From Craterostigma plantagineum (Eukaryota > Streptophyta > Magnoliopsida > Lamiales > Linderniaceae), in the NCBI GenBank assembly GCA_027422505.1, contig JAPQWV010000005.1, forward strand, positions 6,949,501 to 7,013,500: a DNA stretch of 64,000 bases. Reading direction: 5' to 3'. This document shows, one piece after another, positions 34,514 through 46,618 of the stretch. How positions within the stretch are numbered: the stretch's first letter is position 1; every line of letters begins with the position of its first letter. A program made the position numbers and the translations under genes. Below the pieces are notes generated by a model. The model was not told the origin of the DNA, made no database searches, and saw only the letters and a program-made list of their open reading frames with translations.

Positions 34514-35610
34514 TTAACGCTGTCCGTCTTTTGTTCGTCCCCCATCATTAGTAGTTGATAAGGATGCCAGGGCTTCAATGGCATCCCTATAGTCCGAGGA
34601 GTCTACATTGTTGGTTCGTTCAAGATCTTTTGGCTTGCAAGCATATAGAACGAACGTCGCAATCTCCACAAAGGACCTGAACTGCCTCCCGCCATGATAG
34701 TAAAACTGCACAAAACGTACGGTTAAATAAGAGACGCAATTAATATTAAGTTTCCTTGAATAGAGCGAATCAATAGCTAATACAGAAAGATCAATTTCGT
34801 ACCGTATCTTCCTTTCCGCTATTTCTTGTTCTAGTCTCCACAGTCCACCGCTCGAGACGCTCATGTAATGGAAGCTGCGCTGGGGAACAATGGCTGCTCC
34901 GCATCTTCCAACATTGGGACAGTGTCATGATTTTGATCGCGATCCAAGTTGCTAACTTGGACTTTATGTTTTTGGTCATTATTTCCATCGGTGCGCAACT
35001 TTAGAAGGAATCTATCGCTGGCTTGTGGATGTCTCGCCTTCGTAAAAAAGAGACGCGCATTATATAGCATATAAAATAATTCTTACTAGAAACATTAGTT
35101 TAGATATTTGATATTATATACATATATATATTTATATATATACCTCATACATCTCCAGCATATATCGTTCGTCGTTCCCCGGGAACTTGTAAAGCTTGAA
35201 ATGAGCTTCACTACCCCATTCTATCTTACGTGGTCTTTTGCTCGATGCACTTGCTCGATGCACTAGGTTCACCCTGCCTTATAGCTGATATTGATCTGAT
35301 AGATTGGTGTACCTGCTCAAGTTATTACAAAGCCAAACGTAATGACAGACTAAACCATGATCAAACATGTATATGAAAAAAATAAACATAGAGATTGAGA
35401 TTTACGTACATTAAACAATAGTGGAGTTAATTCAAAATCTTAATAGATTTGAACATCCACGAGGGCTTCTGGATCTTCAATCTCCATGACAGGATCTTCG
35501 CTCTTGTCTTCAATGATCGACTTAATAGATGCCATAGAAACATCTATTAGTGCTTCAGGGTTTTCAACCTCTATAGGATTTTCTCCATTGTTTTGATTAG
35601 TAGATGCCAT
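34514..35610 (-). pseudogene. Type A MBD-like gene, copy A3 (broken)
   Basis: The four-exon layout of A2 is intact in outline: 35410-35610, 35144-35312, 34803-35037, 34514-34705. The coding frame is not. A TAT codon of exon 1 has become TAA (35440-35442). Exon 2 is 169 nt instead of 156 because 13 bp (ttgctcgatgcac) are duplicated. Exon 3 is 235 nt instead of 240 through loss of five bases in the LFPRTSQ region. In addition, a 7.65-kb CACTA element sits 45 bp upstream of the ATG, separating it from its promoter. Confidence 0.88.
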
Positions 35611-36026
35611 TAATAATGCTGATTTTATTTATTTAATTGAAGAAATATGTATATTCACTACAAAAAAATATTTATTGTGACTACTTTTCTAGTGGCAAGA
35701 AATATGCTATCACTATAGATATTGATATTGTGACAAAAAAATTGATGTCACTAATTGAAGAAGAAGGTGACAAAAAAATTCCGCCACAACTCGTTGTCAC
35801 TAATTGTGATAAAAGGTGACAATATTTTCTCACGTCACTACTTCTTGACACTAAAAAATTTGCGTCCTTTTGTGGCAAAAGAATGGTGTCATTAATGCAA
35901 AGCAAAATAATGATAACATTAAATATCATCACTTTGTCATCAATAGAAATATTTGTGTCAATATGACATCATCACTAAAAATATAATTAAATTATTGATA
36001 ACTATAAATTATCACTAATAAAAGAA

Positions 36027-36130
36027 GACACACACATGGACACACATAGAACCCATGCACACACACAGACACACACAACACACACGAACACACACAGACA
36101 CACACAACACATATACACGAACACACACAG
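36027..36130. repeat. (CA)n-rich microsatellite in the CACTA element
   Basis: Interrupted CACACA / ACACAGACAC repeats. The apparent His/Thr- or Val/Cys-rich ORFs over it are artefacts of the repeat. Confidence 0.9.
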
Positions 36131-37116
36131 ATCATCCTCGCAAGTTCTCTGCTCCAAGGTCCACCCTCCAACCATTTGACCTCCACCCGATGTTGTCCGT
36201 CGCCCCTCTACCGCCTTTGTCCGCCGTTCGGCTACCACCCGACTTCTCCCCCTGTGCTTCGGTGTTGATTGACTAAGAACAAGGTCAGATTTCAATCAAG
36301 AATTCAGTGTAATCGTTTTGACATTTGATGGGAAACTAAAATTGAGTTTAATGTTGGTGTTATGCTATGGAATCATTGTAATTTTGTGCAATTGACGTTA
36401 ATTTCATCTTGAAATTGGGTTTTATGTCGTTTCTATGCATTGTTCGTTTCTGTGTTTTTTTTTCTATTTTTATTATTAAATGCAGTGCTTATAAACCTGT
36501 TGTAAACTGATATTTTCCGTAATACTTGTCGACTTGCTGTCAATAGCATTCTGATTGTTGTGTATATGCAATCTATTTTCTACATTCTTTTATGGTTAAG
36601 CTTCGAAGTGTTGGAATATTTTGCTAAATTGATGAAAAACAATTTAACAGTATAATTTCCGCCTAGAAACTATTATAACTTATAGTTTATTGCATGAGTC
36701 TTTCTACTCTTCCTTAATTTATTATATTTTATCTTAGTTGAATTTTAAATCTTCAATTTCATATATATGAACAGGAAGTTGAAATGGATAAAAGTTGGAC
36801 GAGACTTGCGAATAGAGCATGCCCAGAGTATGAAAATGGAGTTCACCAGTTCTTGGATTTTGCATATTCTTCTGTTGGAGTCGAAAAAAAATTAGATGTC
36901 CTTGTAAGAGATGCAACAATGTGTGCTTTCAAAGTCGATTTGATGTTGAAGCTGATTTGCTACAGTATGGCGTAATTCGAGACTACGATCCTTGGATTCT
37001 TCATGGTGAGGAGTATGATGAGTTTGATATAGAAGAGTTTCATACCGATGAAGAAAGCAGCGACGAGCATGAGTCCAACGACTTAAATAGGAATGACATG
37101 CAAAGCATGCTAGAAG

Positions 37117-38701
37117 ATTGCTGATGCGCCAATATTTATGTGATATTTCAGGGGTTTATTTCGATTTAGTTGCGGGATGTCAGTCGTGTTTCCGGCTTAA
37201 CGGGGTTATATTAAGTTAGTTTTTCTAATATGGGTCTTTCTGCAATTTTTGCAAATATCAGGGACTATTTTGCAATTTAGGCCATTTTGGTCAAATTGGT
37301 AAGGCTTTGAACTAGTTTTGAGAGTTCCCGGAGACATGGGTCAGATTTTACGCAGAAGAAGAAAATAAGGGAAAAGAAGTTGAACGAGGAAATTAGGAGG
37401 AAAAAAAGGAAAGTGTTTTGTCGGGGAAAAAAAATAAGAGCTCTATAACATCCTTAGACACTGACAAAAGGAGGGGCTCTCTGGCACAATAAGGACGTCA
37501 TTCTTCACACTGCCATCGTGAACGTCACAGAACTCTCACACCATCGCATCTCACCACCCTTTCACTCATGTACCGAGCACGGACTTCACTCGCAGCACAC
37601 TCATCCAAAAGCTGATACTTAACAGCTCATTCCTCAGCTGGAGCAGGTCACGAGCTAGGGGCAGGGGGAAATCTAGCTCACAGTTGCACCATCCTCACAT
37701 GCACACCAACTGTTCGACGAAAGGACTCAAAGAAGAATTTACTATATACATCCTTGACCAGTCATCCTTACGCACGAATAGCAGCAATGTTTGGACCGGG
37801 CAGCGAACATGAGAAGGGCAGCCTGGAAACTTGGAGACAGATAGAAGGCAGACGACGGTCACCAAGAGCGCGGGGGCGAGCAAAACACGACCCGGCTACT
37901 TATTAGATACGTCTTCCCGTCTTTTATTTATCTTTTATTATGAACGTATTTATTTTGATGCTTTTGTTGAATTATAATATGTTTTAATTTCATTATCTGG
38001 GGTTACGATGTAGCCAGACATGATTGCTATTGATTTTCAGCTTGTATGCTATTAAAACCTTAACGCTATGTTGAGTATCATAATCCGTTATTAATATTTA
38101 CGAATTTCTGATCAACTTTCGTAAAAATAATTGTTTAGATATGAGACTGAGAGGTGATTATCTGAGCGTGACCGTTGATTATGATACCATTAGAACATTC
38201 GTAAGCTAGAGATAGTTACGTGACTAGTGCGATGATTTATGATTTTCTAAGTTTAATGCGTTCTACGTGTAGAAATCTTGACAGAGATGTAGGATTCGCA
38301 TGTTAGAATAGGTTATCGATGCTAGAGATAGATTGATAATTAAAACGGAAAAATCCATCGTCAACATAAGATTAAGTATTCTTTGAAAAAGTGAAATCAA
38401 TAGCATGATTGTCCTCGGTGAAATCGGAGTCCCGAGATTTATCTTTGATTAAAATCGTTTCGTCGTGCTTCGTTATTGGTTTGCTCATTTACCTTTTTAA
38501 TCGCATTTTATTATTTATCTGCGCATTTTCCTTTATAGTTTCCTACGCTATCAACTTGCGATTGTTCAAATAAAACTAGAATTAATATAATTTCGGTACT
38601 TGGTAACACAGTCCTTTGGTTCGATATCCGTACTTACGTACACTATTACTTGTTAGAACGATAGGTACACTTGCGTGTTACGAATGTTTCGCAACAATTG
38701 C
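37117..38701. repeat. Target duplication ATTGC around the solo LTR
   Basis: ATTGC at 37117-37121 and again at 38697-38701. With one copy and the LTR removed, the transposase frame runs on without a stop from LEDC into YKAATTNAWEGDE. Confidence 0.92.
37122..38696. mobile_element. Solo LTR (Ty3-like) inside the CACTA transposase
   Basis: 1575 bp with TG...CA ends (TGATGC / GCAACA), a 5-bp target duplication and no internal retroelement domains: the usual product of LTR-LTR recombination. The 3' part has the phrase tcctttggttcgatatccgt...ggtacacttgcgtg, a wording I associate with LTR ends of plant Ty3/gypsy Tat-Athila-type elements. The lineage is inference. Confidence 0.88.
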
Positions 38702-40866
38702 TATAAAGCAGCAACAACGAATGCTTGGGAAGGAGATGAGTCTGCGAGAGATGAAAATGCTGTGCGAAAATGGGAATCCGATAAATTTACGAGATTACTG
38801 AAAGATGCAGATAAAGAGCTTTATCCAGGATGTTAAAATTTCTCAAAGTTATCATTTCTCTTGACTCTAATGCATTTGAAGATTCTTAGCAGATGGAGCA
38901 ACAAGTCATTTTCAATGTTACTTGAAGTGTTAAAGAAGGCGCTTCCAAATGGTGAGACACTCCCTTGCTCGTATTATGAGGTTAAAAGGATAATCCAGGA
39001 CCTTGGGCTGAAGTATGAAAAAAATTCACGCCTGTGTGAACGATTGCGTGCTGTTCAGGAAGGACTACGAAAATGCGGATAAGTGTCCAACATGCTCAGC
39101 ATCTCGCTTTAAGTTTAGTGACAGTGGTCATGACAAAAACGGTGGAAAAAACATCAAAAGGTACCGCAAAAGGTTTTACGTTATTTTCCATGGAGAGTTC
39201 AGGCATCCAGCTGATGCAGACGAATGGAAAGAGTTTGACAAAAAACACAACTCATTTGCTCAGGATCCCCGTAATGTTAGACATGGTTTAGCAACAGATG
39301 GTTTTAATCCTTTCTCAAACAAGCCACAACACATGGCCAGTTGTTCTTTTTGCCGTACAATTTGCCCCCGTGGAAATGTCTAAAAGCCCTATTTTTCATC
39401 TTGTCAATGCTTATACCGGGTCCAATATCTCCAGGAAACGACATAGACGTGTTTTTGGAACCATTAATTGATGAATTAATGGATCTATGGGACCGTGGCG
39501 TGGAGACACACGTTGCCTTTACTGGTACTACGTTTCGCCTACGAGCAGCTCTGTTGTGGACTATACATGACTTTCCAGCTTATGGAATGGTATCTGGCTG
39601 AAGCACTAAAGGGTATTTAGCATGTCCGGTATGCAACAAAGAACATGTAGCTTCTGGTTAAAGAACGAAAAAAAAAAGTTTGCTACATGGGCCATCGTCG
39701 GTTTTTGCCTCGGGATCATAAATGGCGTGATGTCAAAAGTACTTTTGATGGAAAGAAAGAACATCGATATAAGCCTGTTCCTCTGACAGGAAATGAAGTG
39801 GTTGAGCAATTAAGTTATGTACATTCAAGTGCATTTGGAAAGACGCAACCAAAGAAAAGAAAGCGCGATGAGGAGCTAAATTGGAGAAAATATAGCATCT
39901 TTTTCAGGTTGCCATATTGGAGAACACTCAGATTGCGACATAACTTGGATTTATTCATATAGAGAAAAATTTGTTTGATAACATCATCGGCACCTTATTA
40001 GATCTTAAGGGGGAAATCGAAAGATAATATTGGTGCTCGGTTTGATTTACAAGCACTAGGGATAAGGCATCAGCTACACGCAAAACTCGTAGGGAATTCT
40101 TATGTGGTTCCTCCTGCATGCTATACATTATCTGTGGCTGAAAGAAAAATGTTATGTGCATTTTTAGCTTCAGGGAAATTTCCCGACGGCTATGCTACAA
40201 ATTTGTCTAAGCGCGTTAATGCTACAAGCTGCGGAATTACAGGTCTGAAAAACACATGATTGCCACATTATCCTGCACCAATTGTTGCCGATTTCAGTGC
40301 GTGGTTTGCTGAATGATAATCTATGTGAGGCATTACACGAAGTTAGCAATTTTTTCAGAAAACTTTGCTCAACGACATTAAATAAAATGGAATTGGAACA
40401 TCTTCAAGATGGAATTGCTTTGACCTTATGCAAGTTAGAAAGGATTTTTCCTCCATCAATTCTGTTGATGCAAGATTCAACTTTGTTGGTTAGCTAATTT
40501 AATATGAGAAAGATAGTTGATTCGGCTTAAAAGGATTGTGTCTATTTACTATGCATTGTCTTAATTTTATATGATTGTCTGATCGCCATAACTTATAGTT
40601 GATACATTTTGATTTAGCTTCACATATGGCCAACGAAGAGCATGTCAGAAGTGAAGAATCTTAACTGCAGTTGGACTCCGTTGAAGATTTGGTGGAATGC
40701 AGAAATTCAAAACAGACCAATCCCGACGGTTATAAAAAAAATTCTATTGAACTATATATAATTTCAATTGCTTATAAAAAATTCCTTTTATTTACATTCC
40801 CGTTGATGACTACGCACTTTATTTATCACGTGACGAATTGATTTATCTTTTCCAGGAACCACGGGA

Positions 40867-42193
40867 GTGAAAAAAAGAGGGATGATGAAAGGTCTTTCGG
40901 TGGAACGAAGAAGGCACAAGACCGAAAAGCTTACAGTTACTCTTCATCCAAAGCGAAAGAGAGTCGTTGGAGTCCATGCTAAGGATTTTATTACAGAGAT
41001 TTGCGTTATCCTTAAGCAGCATGTGCCCCTTCAGTATCCCCTTGGAAAGATGTTCCAGCAGAAATCAAGAAGAAAATTTGGTTTGCATTAAAGGTAATGT
41101 TCTTATGTTGAACATCAATATGATTTTTTTTTTTAATATAAATTTTCCACCAATATTTCTTTTTATATGAGAATCACAGCAAAAGTTTAATCTACAAGAG
41201 GACTTTCATGCCAAGAAGGCTGTCGATCAGCAACTAAATCGCCAATATCGTAATCGTCGATACAACCTTCATGCGTACTACTTGAAAAATAAAGACGATG
41301 AAGACAATATGAATCAGCCACCTGAGGGAGTAAGTCAAGGAGATTGGGAACAATTGGTTAACTACTTTGAAAGTGCAGAGTTTAAAGTTTGTTGTTAATT
41401 TCTTTGCTTTACTGTCTCATGATTAACAGGAACTGAACCGAAGTCTTGTTCAAGACCAGTTTGACTATAATAGGTTATAGCGGCCTCTAGTAGTTGAAGA
41501 ATCAAGTTTACGATTATTGTTTCTTGCAGACTGATTAAATATTCAATATTTGTTGTATCTTGATTTTTTTATTTATTAATTAGCATATCGCATGCAGGCT
41601 GTTAGTAATCGAAACAAAGAGAATCGGAAGAATTTAGCGATGGCTCACGTGTGCAGAACGAAATCCATAGCACAACGCTGTTATGAAGAGGTAAGTTTTT
41701 AAAATTTCTCTTCTGTCTACTTTCACTCCACCATCATTTTTGTTTTCAGCGAGATAACGAAACAATGGAAGAACCGACACGAACTTCATCATGGAGATTG
41801 ACTCGTTACAGTACGAAAAAGGATAAATGGGTTGATCAAGCTTCAAGGAAGTCTATGTACGTCATTTTAACTATTTTTTTTTTTATCAATTTCAAACCCA
41901 CTCTAGTGATGCTAAAGCAAAATTTTCAGGAGGATTTAACCAAGCTGCAAAGTGAGCCGACTGAGGGTGGACAAGATCCCCTAACTGAAGACGAAGCATT
42001 TTTAAAGAGACTTGGACCCGAGAGGTCAAGCCGATTGCGTGGTTGTGGTGATGGATTGAAGCCGCCTTCTAAAAGAGGACATGGAGTTAGTGCTGAATTA
42101 GCAACAGAGAATGAAGAATTGAGAAAGAAAGTTGAAGAGGCTAGAGAAACTCAAGAGTCACTCAAGAAGAAACGAGCTGGCTTTACGGGTTAG
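40867..42193 (+). pseudogene. Second CACTA ORF (Ptta/En-Spm, Transposase_24-like)
   Basis: Exon-like pieces in order: KLTVTLHPKRKRVVGVHAKD and ICVILKQHVPLQYP (about 40930-41050), NRQYRNRRYNLHAYY (about 41240), EEPTRTSSWRLTRYSTKKDK (about 41765), and a Lys/Glu-rich coiled-coil tail ELATENEELRKKVEEARETQ ending about 42193. This matches the second protein of plant CACTA elements. Frame changes between pieces may be introns or damage; I have not resolved the splice pattern. Confidence 0.75.
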
Positions 42194-43308
42194 AGGTCTT
42201 AGAGTCTCAACTCAACAATCAAGAATCCCAAGTACATTCAAGTAGAAGCTATTCTAAAAGCCAGCTTCCTTCCATCATTCAAAGTATAAGCATGCCCGGT
42301 CGTATTCAACCATCAACCAAAATGATGTAAGGTAGGTACTTGTGTTTGTAGCCTAACATTTCTTTTATATGCTTAAAAAAAAAACTAAATTTGTTAGTTA
42401 AACTCTTTAATCATCCATGTCATTGTTAGTGCTAATTGAGTAATTTTCTTCCCAGGTGTTGCAGCTTGTGGCTTGAAAAGGAAATGAATTTAGGTAAGAG
42501 TAGACATTTATGTTTTGTGTTCTATTGTCTTCTTAATTCTCCGACAAATGTAATAGCAAGGTTTTCAAGCAAGCTGGAATAGATGTAGCCCTGGTCTTCT
42601 TTTTGTTGCTTGTGGTTTTGTGTCTGACGTAGTTTTATTTGTGAACACTTTGCATTTGTTCTACTGGTTACTGATTCCATATTAATGAGTTTTCTTTTTT
42701 TCTTTTTTTTTTCCTATTTAGTCCATTGTTACATATGTAAATATCATCACTATATATTTAAATTCGAATTTGGTGATAAACGACCAGTTAATGTTATCAT
42801 CACTATATTGAATTTATGAGTTATCACTATAAACGAAAATAATAGCTAGAAATCAATTTTCACAAAATAGCCATAATTTATTTATTAATTTAACTATAAT
42901 AATGATTAAATTTTAAAAATTTATAGTCGCGAATTTTAGTATCCGACTATAAGATTAATTATAGCGATAAGAATAGTGCGTGACTAAAAGATTAATTTAC
43001 AGTGACAAATTTTATTTGAGGCTACGGTTTATTGTGGCGAGAATGGTATGTCACTAAAGCATCACTTAATAGTGGCGGGAACTTCACGTGGCTAAAGCAC
43101 GCGTCTTTTGTGATGATATATTGTATCACTAAAGCATCGATTTATAGCGATTAGTATGCTAGTCGTCACTAAATTATTTAGTGACAATGTCTATAGTCAC
43201 GACACAGTGACAACATGTAAAGTCATCACCAGGTTATTATAGTGACAATTTTACTACATATAGCGACGAAATAAGTTGCGACTAAAAGTTATTATTTTTG
43301 TAGTGATT

Positions 43309-44117
43309 GTTGTTGAAACGTGAGAGTTGCAATGAGGGGAGATGCGAGATGGTTTATATAGTTCTTTGAATTACTATGGCTTATAATTTTTTCACCTAAC
43401 AAAGGAAGTAATTAATTAAATTTTCATGTTTCAAAATCAAACATAATATTATTATGACTGACATAGTTACTTTATTTGAAGGTCAAACTCTCTCCAGATT
43501 TTGTGTTAAGTAAGTGGAGATTATATATTACATGATTCGGAAAAATAAAATATCCCAATTCGATTTTGTTTTTAAGTAAGTGGAGATTATATTTACATGA
43601 TTTTTAATGGTCATGTAATCTCTCAAGGAGATAAATTGATAGAAGATTAAAGTGCTTTGTAAATAATATTCCACTACATTATTAATTAAAAGATACACGT
43701 TGCTGATAATTTTTCATCCCAGTCAGCAGTGTCTTGATCATGACAGTCGCTAAAATATGTCGAAAATTATATTAGTCGCTAATTAGTTTCGCAATCAAAA
43801 TCACTATAGCTCGACTATACATATGCATATAATACATGTACAAAATATGTAAGCTAAAGTTTAAATGTATGTAAGAATATTGTTTCCGCAACTCAAGTAT
43901 ACGCCGACACGCCATCTTTGCAAAAACGATACGTATTTCATTCAAAAGTAAAGTTGAGTACGTATTTCATATGTATCGCCATTGCAATTGAAATTATACA
44001 CAAACTACGTAAAAAATGCATGCGCGAACTAACAACCATATTTCGCAAAAAAAAAAAAAAAACTAACAACCGTATAATGTACGTTCACCTCGCTTGTGGA
44101 CCATATCCATGCAGAAA

Positions 44118-44119
<2 letters not shown>
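43309..44119. promoter_or_regulatory. Detached promoter of A3, then non-coding sequence
   Basis: 43309-43740 (gttgttgaaacgtgagag..., ggtttatatagttc) continues the A3 upstream region on the far side of the CACTA. It is homologous to 31700-32140 and 24510-24940. The minus-strand TATA (ctatataaacc) lies near 43350. Beyond 43740 there is a TAGTCGCTAA-containing CACTA-like scrap and plain AT-rich sequence. Confidence 0.6.

Positions 44120-44169
<50 letters not shown>
44120..44169. repeat. (AT)25 microsatellite
   Basis: About 50 bp of pure TA repeat bordering the next MITE. Confidence 0.95.
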
Positions 44170-44173
<4 letters not shown>

Positions 44174-44845
44174 GAAAATCGGATTCCGATCCGATATTCG
44201 GTTTTCAAAACCCGGAAAAACGGATATCTGATTTTAAAAACCGGAGCGGATATCCGATCCGATTTATTTTAAAATAAACCGGATCGGATACGGATAGTGG
44301 TTTGTCTAAAATCCGGATATCCGGTATCCGGTCTTATATTTATAAAAAAATAAAAAAAATAGTCCAAAAAGAAAAATGAAGGTCCAAAAAGGAAAAAAAA
44401 CAAGTAGAATATTTAAATTTATATTATTTTATTATTGCAAAAAACTTTGTTAGAGAAACATAAAAACATCGAGATGCAAGTTAAAAAGTTAATGTGAATT
44501 TGTGGTATTGTGTTTATTATTATTATGTAATTTTGAGTCATAAATTCACAGATTGTGTGAATTACTATGTGTAGAAATTCTATACTAAAAATATTTTTTT
44601 TTTTGTTAAGAAATGAAAAAAATATGATTTTGAAAAGAAAATAATAAAAATAATGAAAAATAAATTTAAAAACCGGACGCGAATAACCGGTATAAATCCC
44701 GAATAAACCGGATATCCGATTTTTGGATATCCGATTAAAACCGGATCGGATACGGATACCATTTTTCGATATCCGAAAATCCGGATATCCGAATTTCGGA
44801 TATCCGAAAAACCAGATATTCCGGTTTTGCTCACCCTATATAATA
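44170..44845. mobile_element. hAT-like MITE with CCGGATAT-rich ends
   Basis: Both ends are arrays of CCGGATATCCG-type words in inverted arrangement (44170-44335 and 44670-44830) around an AT-rich core. The right terminus reads ccggttttgctcaccct. The corresponding left terminus is missing, apparently lost into or replaced by the (AT)n microsatellite, so the element is truncated. Assignment to hAT is by analogy. Confidence 0.5.
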
Positions 44846-45249
44846 TATTACATATATATATATATATTATAATGTTATCTATTCTATTATATAAAGGGCT
44901 ATGGTGGATAAAACTGTCATTCGGTCTATCATATTATTTTCAATTTAGTCTATCTATTTGTAATTTAATTAATTTAATAAGTTATCATTATACTTCTAAA
45001 TTTCTTAGTTATTGTAATTATACCACACATTAGTTTTTACTTTATATATTTAAAAAAATATATTTCATTATTAGATATTACAAATAATAAAATTGAAATA
45101 ACATAATTATATATATTTAAGCACACGCATAGAGTGTGCGAAAAGTACTAGTATATATAACATACTTCGAAAAAAAGTAATTATCTACAAAATCAAATAA
45201 AGAATACTCGATAAGGCATATTACATACGAGCCCTCGTGCGCTCTTGAG

Positions 45250-45912
45250 TAGACATGCCCAACCGCCGGTTAACCGTAACCGGCGGTTGACGGTTAGTCC
45301 ATGGGACTAACCGTAACCTAACCGGCCGGGGGCGGTTGACGGTTAGCCATCCCCGGTTGCCGGTTAACTAACCGCCGGTTAGTCAACCGCCGGTTAGACA
45401 GTTAACCGGCGGTTGAACCGCGGGTATTTTTTTTAATTTTTTTTATATTTTTTTATTTTGCAATTTACTATAAAGTTAAATGAATTTTCGGGGTATTTTC
45501 GTTCCTATTTTACTATTTTGATATAAAATTTTAAATATAGTATATTTTACGAATCATGAAATATATTACGAAATTTTAATGCAATATAAAATACATAGTT
45601 TCAAAAATTTCTAAATAGTTAGTATTAATATTAGTAAAGTTACATAGTATTTCTAATTAATTAAAATTAATATGAGTAAATTAAAATATTATAATTTTAT
45701 TTTTATTATTTTTTTTATTTACGGTTCAACCGCCGGTTAACCGCCTAACCGGCGGTTAATAACCGGCGGTTGGCGGTTGGGGAAAACCTCTAACCGCCCC
45801 GTAACCGGCCGGTGACGGTTGCCGGTTACGGTTACCGGCCGGTTACGGTTATAACCGTAACCGCCGGTTAGGCGGTTCAACCGCCGGTTACGGTTAAAAT
45901 TGGGCATGTCTA
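45250..45912. mobile_element. hAT-like MITE with AACCGGCGGTT-rich ends
   Basis: Perfect terminal inverted repeats TAGACATGCCCAA / TTGGGCATGTCTA and a perfect 8-bp target duplication CTCTTGAG (45242-45249, 45913-45920), diagnostic of hAT-type transposition. Each subterminal region (about 170 bp) is almost entirely made of CCGGCGGTTA / TAACCGCCGG words. The core is AT-rich. No ORF. The intact ends suggest recent movement. Confidence 0.9.
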
Positions 45913-45920
45913 CTCTTGAG

Positions 45921-46618
45921 GTTCCGATTTTTATGCACGCCCCTCAGCTATAAATTAAGGGGCTTAAAAATTATACAGATATTGCTACCCATTTCCACGC
46001 CGAAATTAGAATTTGGATTAATTTTTACCACTTATCGATTTTGGGACATATATCTAATCATTGCATATAAAAAGGTCACTTATCAAATTTATTTGGATAT
46101 GTCATTTTTTTTCCGACAAAATAAGTCGCAAAAACTTGTGTGACATTATTTAATGTCGCCAATGTCAAGTGAGTTCCGCTTAATCAACCAAATAGAATTC
46201 TCGGCTTATTTTGCGAAAATAAAAGGAATCCAAAATTCAAATTTGTTTTCGACAGATAAAGCTTGTCACACATAATCCCCAAAACAAAAAAAAAAGGCGT
46301 TATTTATCGAGATCTAATAATTTGTCCACTTAGCTACTCTACTATGACTCACCCCTTTGACGCAACGTGTGAACAACAAAAACTCAAGAACATTCGAAAT
46401 GAAGAGTAAACGAACTATTATAAGTTGACACAAATAATTTAATCACTCCACATGTAGTTAAACAAACCCCAACTATTTCTCTTACCAACCAACCAAAACC
46501 CTAATATTTTTTCTTAATCAATATCACCCCATCCCATGCCTATAAATACATAATTAATCAGCCATACCCTTAACAATCTCACCCATTGCGTCTACAGAAC
46601 ACTCTTAAAACCATCAAC
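45921..46618. promoter_or_regulatory. Promoter region of the proline-rich protein gene
   Basis: AT-rich with no ORF of note. TATAAATA at 46541-46548 is a strong TATA box, 71 bp before the ATG, giving an expected 5' UTR of about 40-45 nt. An accaaccaaccaaaacc stretch (about 46485) upstream may be an AC-type element. Confidence 0.6.

Larger units (their letters stand above)
36784..40497 (+). pseudogene. TNP2-like CACTA transposase, interrupted
   Basis: N-terminal transposase-associated domain (MDKSWTRLANRACPEYENGV) followed, after a one-base shift near an A8 run at 36885-36892, by the CPCKRCNNVCF zinc-like motif and DPWILHGE. A solo LTR then splits the gene (37122-38696). Afterwards come ELYPGC, LKKALPNGETLPCSYYE, IHACVNDCVLFRKDYENADK, the TNP2 core (YNLPPWKCLKALFFILSMLI, PGNDIDVFLEPL, ALLWTIHDFPAYG, MGHRRFLPRDHKWR), and a DUF4218-like tail (LCEALHEVSNFFRKLCST, DGIALTLCKLERIFPPS). 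In-frame stops (for example after PGC near 38835) and shifts show it cannot make an active enzyme. Confidence 0.92.
35656..43305 (+). mobile_element. CACTA (En/Spm-type) transposon, coding but decayed
   Basis: CACTACAAAAAAA at the left end, TTTTTGTAGTG at the right end, and the 3-bp target duplication ATT at 35653-35655 and 43306-43308. Subterminal parts (35656-36000 and 42740-43300) contain many GTGAC/GTCAC and ATAGTGAC-type words. Inside are a TNP2-like transposase region and a second Ptta/En-Spm-type ORF, both on the plus strand and both broken, plus a nested solo LTR. It lies in the type A promoter of A3. The intact A1 promoter reads tatATTgttgttg at the same place, with a single ATT. Confidence 0.95.

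Noticed and set aside
36002..36295. ORFs rich in Cys/Val and His/Thr near 36.0-36.3 kb
   Set aside because: Products of the (CA)n microsatellite in the CACTA element.
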